Shown piece by piece: positions 28,961 to 34,168 of a stretch of 34,168 nt of DNA. The position numbers were made by a program, and so were the translations under genes. Source of the DNA: a virus; the IMG/VR virus record IMGVR_UViG_3300042558_001045, positions 1 through 34,168 of that record; one strand, 5' to 3'. Within the stretch, counting starts at the first letter, position 1; the number at the start of each line of letters is the position of its first letter. The notes beneath the pieces were generated by a model. That model ran no database searches and had not been told where the DNA came from. It worked only from the letters and a program-made list of their open reading frames with translations.

Positions 28961-30311
28961 ACGGAATCAAAGCCCTTTACTTGCCTCGGTTACCTTAGAT
29001 ACCTCCAATACCATGCTTGTAAAGGAGGATATTTTTAACGAGCCGTCACGGGAGAGGCTTGATTTCACAGGGGCAAAGTGGGTAAGGTTCTTCACGCAAA
29101 AAGACGACTTTTTAAAGAGCCTTATAGCCATTGTAAATAATTCGCCGACGTTACGAAGAATAATCGAAGATAAAACAAATATGGTTGTCGGTGACGGCTT
29201 TATTCCCATGAAGGGTAAGGCAAATACATTGCTTACCACGTCAATGAAGGGTGAGGTTATCACCGACGATTCTTTAAATGAAATTGAGGATGTTATTTCA
29301 CAGGTTAATTTACATGGTCAAAATCTGCAGGAGGTTTTGGCTCAACTTGCGTTTGACTATGATGCTTTTGGAAATAGCTTTTGCGAAATTGTTAAAGGCA
29401 AAGTAGGCAGCGAACCATTTACTTATATTTATCATGTACCCGTTTACAACATTGGTATTCGAAAAGCGGAAGCGGATCAGATTATAAAATCGGTTGGCAT
29501 TTACGACAACTGGGAAGAAGTGCCACTTACCACCGACGGCGTGTTTTATGAAAGCGAAGGATTTAGAGAGGTACCAATGTACCCAGACTTTAAGAAATTT
29601 GAAGACGGAACGCAAAGAAGCGTTATCCATGTAAAGCAATACGCGGCGGGCTATTTTTACTTTGGCTTACCTGAGTGGATTGGCGCAAAGATGTGGGCTG
29701 AAATGGAATACAGGATTCAGCGATTTAATACAAGTAAATTTGAAAACGGCTTCATGCCTTCGGGTATCATGCAATTTTTCGGCTCAATTACACCAGCTGA
29801 GGCAAAGAAATTGGTTGAAGGAATAGAAAGCAAGTTCACAGGCATGGCAAATAATCATAAGTTATTTGTACAAGTTCTAAGGGACGAAAAATTAAAAGCA
29901 AATTGGATTCCGACCTCAAAAGAAAATGAGGGCGAATTTTTAAACTTGCAAAACTTGGCAGCCTCGGCGATTGTTGTGGCGAACAGATGGAGCAAGTCAC
30001 TTGCAGGCTTCGCAACCGCGGGGCAACTTGGAAGCAATCAACAGATACGTCAGGAAATGGAGTACTTACAAAGTACGGTTATCAAACCGCGCCAAAACTT
30101 GATGTTATCTAAAATCATAAATCCTTATTTAGCCGAAATTGGGCTTTATAACCCAGCCTTAAAAGACGTTCAATTCTCAATATCAAATACTTTACCCGTG
30201 TCTTTCATGGGTGATATTGCGGTTGAGGATAATTTGACGCAAGACGAAAAGAGGGAAATATTAGGTTATTCACCAATCGAAATAAATGAGCCAATTAATA
30301 CAACCATCTGA
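28902..30311 (+). CDS. Portal protein
   Basis: A 469-residue protein from MSQQLKKIQAVPNRN (ATG 28902); the longer frame begins at TTG and is less likely. Features are FTQKDDFLKSLIAIVNNSPT and the portal-like central part YDAFGNSFCEIVKGKVG, YIYHVPVYNIGIRKAE, then YFYFGLPEWIGAKMWAEMEY and MQFFGSITPAEAKKLVEGIE, ending with QQIRQEMEYLQSTVIKPRQN. The order and length match phage portals that form the dodecameric DNA gate at the capsid vertex. Here it comes after the capsid gene, not before. It overlaps the next gene by 26 bp. Confidence 0.85.
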   Translation: MSQQLKKIQAVPNRNNRVSKRNQSPLLASVTLDTSNTMLVKEDIFNEPSRERLDFTGAKWVRFFTQKDDFLKSLIAIVNNSPTLRRIIEDKTNMVVGDGFIPMKGKANTLLTTSMKGEVITDDSLNEIEDVISQVNLHGQNLQEVLAQLAFDYDAFGNSFCEIVKGKVGSEPFTYIYHVPVYNIGIRKAEADQIIKSVGIYDNWEEVPLTTDGVFYESEGFREVPMYPDFKKFEDGTQRSVIHVKQYAAGYFYFGLPEWIGAKMWAEMEYRIQRFNTSKFENGFMPSGIMQFFGSITPAEAKKLVEGIESKFTGMANNHKLFVQVLRDEKLKANWIPTSKENEGEFLNLQNLAASAIVVANRWSKSLAGFATAGQLGSNQQIRQEMEYLQSTVIKPRQNLMLSKIINPYLAEIGLYNPALKDVQFSISNTLPVSFMGDIAVEDNLTQDEKREILGYSPIEINEPINTTI

Positions 30312-30825
30312 GGTCATAAGCGGCGGTGTTGCAAGACCAACGCCTGCTGACATACGCCTTGATAAGTCATTGATAAGCCCTCACATTCAAGACGCGGAAT
30401 ACCGTTGGATAATTCCCGCCGTTGGCTTAACGTTTTACGATGCCCTTGTTGCTGACAAAGGAAGCTCCACGGCGTTTACATCGACGGCTTATCAAAACCT
30501 TTGGAATGACCAATTAAAATCCTTTTGCGCCAACGCGGTTCTTTACGAGGCAGCGCCTTACATGGTGATGCAACTTGGAACAAATGGACTTTATACATTG
30601 GATAACGAATACGGGCAAAACGTGGGCGTTGAAGGATTGAAATTTTATCAAGATACTTTGTTACAAAGGTTAGAGGTAAAGAAGAAAAGAATCAAAGATT
30701 ATTTATGCACTTGCGCAACGAACCTTCTTGGATTTATCCCCAGCGCCGTGGGTTGTCCTGAGGCAACTTGCGACGAGGACGAAGAAATATTTGATATTTA
30801 TAATACAATGGGAATAGTACTATGA
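30286..30825 (+). CDS. Head-tail connector protein
   Basis: A 179-residue, mostly helical protein (DKSLISPHIQDAEYRWIIPA, then VGLTFYDALVADKG, then NDQLKSFCANAVLYEAAPYM and LYTLDNEYGQNVGVEGLKFY). It has the length and helical make-up of gp6/gp15-like connectors that dock under the portal. It directly follows and overlaps the portal gene, which supports the call. A Cys-rich tail (DYLCTCATNL, VGCPEATC) is unusual for the group. Confidence 0.7.
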   Translation: MSQLIQPSEVISGGVARPTPADIRLDKSLISPHIQDAEYRWIIPAVGLTFYDALVADKGSSTAFTSTAYQNLWNDQLKSFCANAVLYEAAPYMVMQLGTNGLYTLDNEYGQNVGVEGLKFYQDTLLQRLEVKKKRIKDYLCTCATNLLGFIPSAVGCPEATCDEDEEIFDIYNTMGIVL

Positions 30826-32933
30826 GTGAAATAAAACCAAAGAAAGAAAGACGTTTTTTAAAAACATTGGGGCGCGTGGGTGAAATATTGGTGGAACAAG
30901 TATTGCTTAAACTGGGGAGTAGCATAATTAGAAAGATTGGAGGTAAAAAAACTTTGCCTTCAATTCTTTTTATATTCCTTTCGTTTACCCTCTTTGCTCA
31001 GTACCCAAACACATTAAACAAACAACGACTTGGTTTTCAAACCACGGGCGACGGGCTTGTTTGGCGTGGTGCATTGTCCGACACGGCTTCCATCCAACCG
31101 ATAAACAACCAAAACGCCTGGGTTATTCTTGATACCATTAACCTTAAATTTTATACGTTTGATTTTACTTCCAACGTTTGGAACTTGATTGGCGGTGGTT
31201 CAGCGGCTTTCACGCAACCAGTTGATTCCTTGTTTTTCAATGTCAATGTACCGACAAACAATGTTGACACGGCAAAAATGCGTTGGGATTCGGATTTGGC
31301 TACGGTGGTGCTTGGATTAAATGACAATGTTCCAAACGAATTAGGATTCAAAAACTTTTGGTTAGTTAAGAATCAAACAGGCGCAACCATTACCAAAGGT
31401 AGCCTTGTTTACGCCAATGGCACGGTTGGTTCGAGTGGAAGAATAACCGTTGCTAAATTTATCGCCAATGGTTCAATAGATGCAAAATATTTACTTGGAA
31501 TAACGGCTCATGATTTGACAGATGGTGAGGATGGATATGTTATTTCGTTTGGCAAAATACGACAAGTTAACACAGATACCTTTGCGGCTGGCGCAATCCT
31601 TTACCCTTCGCCAACGGTGGCAGGTGTTTGGACAGATATTGAACCCATTGCGCCAAATCTTGATATGCCTATTGGCTTTTGTATAAATAGCCATGCAAAT
31701 AACGGAACAATCGCAATACGCGTGGCATCGGGTTATAAATTGAATGAGCTTCATGATGTTGCTATTTCATCACCTATTGAAAATTCATCTTTGTATTATA
31801 AAGGTGGACTTTGGAGGGATACAACGGCTGTATTGTTAACAAGTGACACGGCTTCCATGCTTACAAATTACTTGCGCACGGGCACGGCGGCTTCAACGTA
31901 TGTTCCATTGAATACTGAATCTACAATGAACGCAACGCTTAATATAAATGGTAATTTAAATATGGGTAGTGGGGGAGTTATTTCAACGCCTATTTTATCT
32001 GCTGGGACAATCATAAAACAAGGTGGTACATCGTCGCAATTTCTTAAAGCAAATGGTGATGTCGATTCAAGTACTTATCTTACAACAGGGTCAGCGGCGT
32101 CAACTTATTTGCCATTGACAGGGGGAACATTAAGCGGTGATTTAGGTATTTCTAAAAGTAGTAATTCAATTTTAAGATTATCTTCAGCAGACGCTGGAAG
32201 CTATGGAAAGCTAATATTTTCTTCAAATAATGGTAGTTTTTTAAATTACGGTGCATCGATTGAATCATCTGGTGATGGTGTAGGAGTTGATGTTGGTAGT
32301 TTAAATTTTCTTACAGGATTTGGAACGGTAAGAACAAATCGAATGACTATAACACCTTCAGGTAATTTAAGTATTATAAATAGTGCTACAATCGGCGGCA
32401 CCCTCGGTGTAACAAGCGCAACGACATTGTCCGCACCGCTTACCGTTAATTCCTCAGCCGTGTTCAATGAGGGCTCAACTGATTCCGACTTCCGCGTGGA
32501 AAGTGAAGCCAACGCAAACATGCTTTTCGTGGATGCCTCAACAAGCAGGGTGGGCATTGGAACAAACGCGCCGACAAAGACGCTTGATGTTAATGGGCAG
32601 GTAAGAATAAACACGGTAACGGCAACGCCGACAAGTTTACTTGGAAAAGATGGAAGCAATGTGGTGGGGGAGGTTACTGACATTAATCAAAGTGGCGTTA
32701 TGAAAGTAGGAGGAATAACCGCAACGACTAATAGTGTCGGAAATATAAATGTTGCTCATGGTTTATCTTACACGCCTTCAAAAGTTATTGCGACCATTGC
32801 ACAATTAAATAGTTATGTTATAGTTGTCAGGGGCATTACTTCTTCAAATTTAGAATTTAGAATATACGATTCAACCACGGGAGTAGGCTTAGATACTGTG
32901 TCCGTTGGGTTCTTTTGGATTGCTTTTAAATAA
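30822..32933 (+). CDS. Tail fibre/spike-like protein with internal signal-peptide-like segment
   Basis: A 703-residue protein. Residues 1-43 are basic and helical (MSEIKPKKERRFLKTLGRVG, then QVLLKLGSSIIRKIGGKK). A hydrophobic stretch ending in FAQ follows (LPSILFIFLSFTLFAQ, about 45-60), which looks like a secretion signal preceded by a long cytosolic tail. The rest is a beta-rich fibre: Ser/Thr/Gly-rich repeats (STYLTTGSAASTYLPLTGGT), then VGIGTNAPTKTLDVNGQVRI, typical of phage tail fibres, and a short C-terminal beta domain. Two genes fused by assembly are possible. It overlaps the connector gene by 4 bp. Confidence 0.7.
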   Translation: MSEIKPKKERRFLKTLGRVGEILVEQVLLKLGSSIIRKIGGKKTLPSILFIFLSFTLFAQYPNTLNKQRLGFQTTGDGLVWRGALSDTASIQPINNQNAWVILDTINLKFYTFDFTSNVWNLIGGGSAAFTQPVDSLFFNVNVPTNNVDTAKMRWDSDLATVVLGLNDNVPNELGFKNFWLVKNQTGATITKGSLVYANGTVGSSGRITVAKFIANGSIDAKYLLGITAHDLTDGEDGYVISFGKIRQVNTDTFAAGAILYPSPTVAGVWTDIEPIAPNLDMPIGFCINSHANNGTIAIRVASGYKLNELHDVAISSPIENSSLYYKGGLWRDTTAVLLTSDTASMLTNYLRTGTAASTYVPLNTESTMNATLNINGNLNMGSGGVISTPILSAGTIIKQGGTSSQFLKANGDVDSSTYLTTGSAASTYLPLTGGTLSGDLGISKSSNSILRLSSADAGSYGKLIFSSNNGSFLNYGASIESSGDGVGVDVGSLNFLTGFGTVRTNRMTITPSGNLSIINSATIGGTLGVTSATTLSAPLTVNSSAVFNEGSTDSDFRVESEANANMLFVDASTSRVGIGTNAPTKTLDVNGQVRINTVTATPTSLLGKDGSNVVGEVTDINQSGVMKVGGITATTNSVGNINVAHGLSYTPSKVIATIAQLNSYVIVVRGITSSNLEFRIYDSTTGVGLDTVSVGFFWIAFK

Positions 32934-32939
32934 ACACAC

Positions 32940-33533
32940 ATGAAAAAAATATTATTCCTTATCCTTTTCCCGTTGTATTCCTTTGCTCAGGATACAATAA
33001 TTATCAAAAAGGTATTTATTGACCCTGACACGGTCTGGCAGGTAAAGCAAATTACCGACGCGGATAATTCAAGTTTAACCGTGTTTGCTGATTCAAATCT
33101 CATTGTCCCTTTTCTTACTAATGACCTGGTTGACGATTCCCGTAAAATGGCTGATGCCTTAAATTTACTTGAAAGGCAAAACAAGTTTATTGCAAGTGCG
33201 AACAAGTTAGACAAGTCATTGAGCAACGGAAAAATACAAGGCTCATTTGATTATTTGCAAGAACAATTTAAAAGGTTTTGGACAGGCAATTATCAAGCCA
33301 TTGCCAACGGAACAAAGGTTGTGGCAGGGGCTGAAATATTTGTAAATCAAGCGGGAAGCCTGAGGATTAAAATAGGTGAATCTTTGAATAGACCTTTGGT
33401 TATTATTTCTGACACGTATGGGTATATTTTAAATTATCCCAATCAAGGCGATAGAATGGTTATTTATTTAACGAAGGCAAATGTTTTCAAAGACTTTGAT
33501 AATAAATTAATCCTGAGAAAAACAAAGCAATGA
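32940..33533 (+). CDS. Secreted or periplasmic protein, unknown
   Basis: A 197-residue protein with a clear N-terminal signal peptide (MKKILFLILFPLYSFAQ, cleavage probably after AQ). The mature part is mixed: IKKVFIDPDTVWQVKQ, a helical middle (RKMADALNLLERQNKFIASA), then beta strands (GSLRIKIGESLNRPLVIISD). No enzyme motif is seen. It lies between the fibre-like gene and the holin, so it could be exported to the periplasm or surface during infection, or belong to a virion appendage. It is coupled to the holin gene by ATGA. Confidence 0.65.
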   Translation: MKKILFLILFPLYSFAQDTIIIKKVFIDPDTVWQVKQITDADNSSLTVFADSNLIVPFLTNDLVDDSRKMADALNLLERQNKFIASANKLDKSLSNGKIQGSFDYLQEQFKRFWTGNYQAIANGTKVVAGAEIFVNQAGSLRIKIGESLNRPLVIISDTYGYILNYPNQGDRMVIYLTKANVFKDFDNKLILRKTKQ

Positions 33534-33934
33534 AAGCAACCTTAATAAACTTTTTGCATCTTGGATGGGAAAAAATAACATATGCCATTTGTTGCGGCTG
33601 GATATTTTCATTTTTCATACCAATAAAAGGATTTTTGATATTTACGGTATTCGTGGTTTTTGCCGATATGGCTACGGGAATCCTCGCAGCAAAGAAAGAG
33701 CAACAAAAGATAAATAGCAAAGGCCTTTATCGTACAATGGAAAAAATAGTCGTTTATTTCTGTGGCATCCTGATATTCGAGGGTGCAAGAAATACTTTTT
33801 CCCTTCCGTTCAACATAACGTACATGGCAGCGTTTTTAATTGCAACGGTGGAGCTTTATTCTATTTCGGAAAATATTAAACGCATAACAGGCGTAAACCT
33901 TGGCGTTTTAATCACACGTTTTTTTAATCGTTAA
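33530..33934 (+). CDS. Holin (phage holin family 4-like)
   Basis: A 134-residue membrane protein. Hydrophobic segments lie at about 18-30 (YAICCGWIFSFFI), 34-53 (FLIFTVFVVFADMATGILAA), 72-84 (IVVYFCGILIFEG) and 95-110 (ITYMAAFLIATVELYS). The pattern ADMATGILAAKK followed by NSKGLYRTMEKIVVYF is the signature of the holin 4/toxin-secretion holin family. It forms the lesions that release endolysin. No endolysin is seen within the window and it may lie just beyond the right edge. Confidence 0.85.
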   Translation: MKATLINFLHLGWEKITYAICCGWIFSFFIPIKGFLIFTVFVVFADMATGILAAKKEQQKINSKGLYRTMEKIVVYFCGILIFEGARNTFSLPFNITYMAAFLIATVELYSISENIKRITGVNLGVLITRFFNR

Positions 33935-33944
33935 AATAAATAAT

Positions 33945-34168
33945 ATGCAGACTAATTTAAAAGAGGCATTGAAAAATGCAGATGGGATAAAGTCACCAAT
34001 GGGTGACGTGGCTTGTTACTCAATGAACTTTGCGGAGCTTGCTTCGGAAATAAACGTTCATCTTGAGGGCAACAAAGTTAAATTCACCTGGCGCGAATAT
34101 ATCCAACTTGCTCAAATCATTTGGGACAAAATAAAGGAGACATCGAGGGAATGCGCTGGGAAGGAAAT
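33945..34168 (+). CDS. Partial gene, unknown product
   Basis: A gene starting MQTNLKEALKNADGIKSPMG (ATG 33945-33947) that runs off the window after 74 codons. It contains YSMNFAELASEINVHLEGNK and FTWREYIQLAQIIWDKIKET. The visible part is helical and shows no lysozyme or amidase motif. It follows the holin by 10 bp. Too incomplete to name. Confidence 0.6.
   Translation, partial: MQTNLKEALKNADGIKSPMGDVACYSMNFAELASEINVHLEGNKVKFTWREYIQLAQIIWDKIKETSRECAGKE

Noticed and set aside
1-34168. Integrase, repressor, attachment sites, insertion sequences or toxin-antitoxin genes
   Set aside because: None was found; the window therefore does not show whether the phage is temperate.

Overview
The window is a segment of a tailed double-stranded DNA phage (or prophage) genome, most likely with a Bacteroidetes host. 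The host call rests on -7 boxes of the Bacteroidetes form TAnnTTTG (for example 8191-8198), general lack of Shine-Dalgarno sequences with A-rich leaders instead, and signal peptides ending in FAQ. The morphology is probably siphovirus-like: there is a tape measure protein and HK97-type head genes but no visible sheath. No integrase or repressor is seen, so lifestyle is undecided. Both ends are cut inside genes.

Left arm, about 1-8140, minus strand: early and replication genes. Reading leftwards from a promoter at 8135-8142 there are three tRNA-like RNAs, a small acidic protein, a SAM methyltransferase, a 42-residue basic peptide, a ParB-like/DNA methyltransferase fusion with an overlapping partner gene, a DnaD-like replication initiator, a second probable replication protein and a terminator (2675-2707). 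A further run of small unknown genes follows, ending with a RecB/Cas4-type PD-(D/E)XK nuclease. A 22-bp-period iteron-like array lies inside the initiator gene and is the best origin candidate. The initiator and the ParB-methyltransferase are each preceded by a copy of the same roughly 100-nt structured RNA. Each copy has its own -7 box, three hairpins, a U-tract and a perfect 7-bp loop-loop complementarity that is kept by compensatory change between the copies. I do not recognise this RNA, and it is the best candidate here for an undescribed system.

Right arm, about 8170-34168, plus strand. From a divergent promoter come SSB, two small genes, a GT-B glycosyltransferase, a ParB-like protein, an AT-rich TET-associated-type glycosyltransferase (DNA hypermodification) and the terminase subunits. 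Next is a tandem array of three intact and one decayed MTPKEKAEEL-type small genes, then a chaperone-like gene with a probable -1 frameshift on a T9 run. The tail region follows: a polyglycine adhesin fused to a tail-type domain, small fibre-associated proteins, connector and tail proteins, and the tape measure protein. The head module (ClpP-type protease-scaffold fusion, decoration candidate, major capsid protein, portal, connector) comes after the tail genes, opposite to the usual order. A fibre with an internal signal-peptide-like segment, a secreted protein, a holin and a truncated last gene close the window.

Genes are tightly packed, with many ATGA or TAATG overlaps that imply translational coupling. 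The same overlaps support several small genes and the frameshift extension, which could otherwise be missed.
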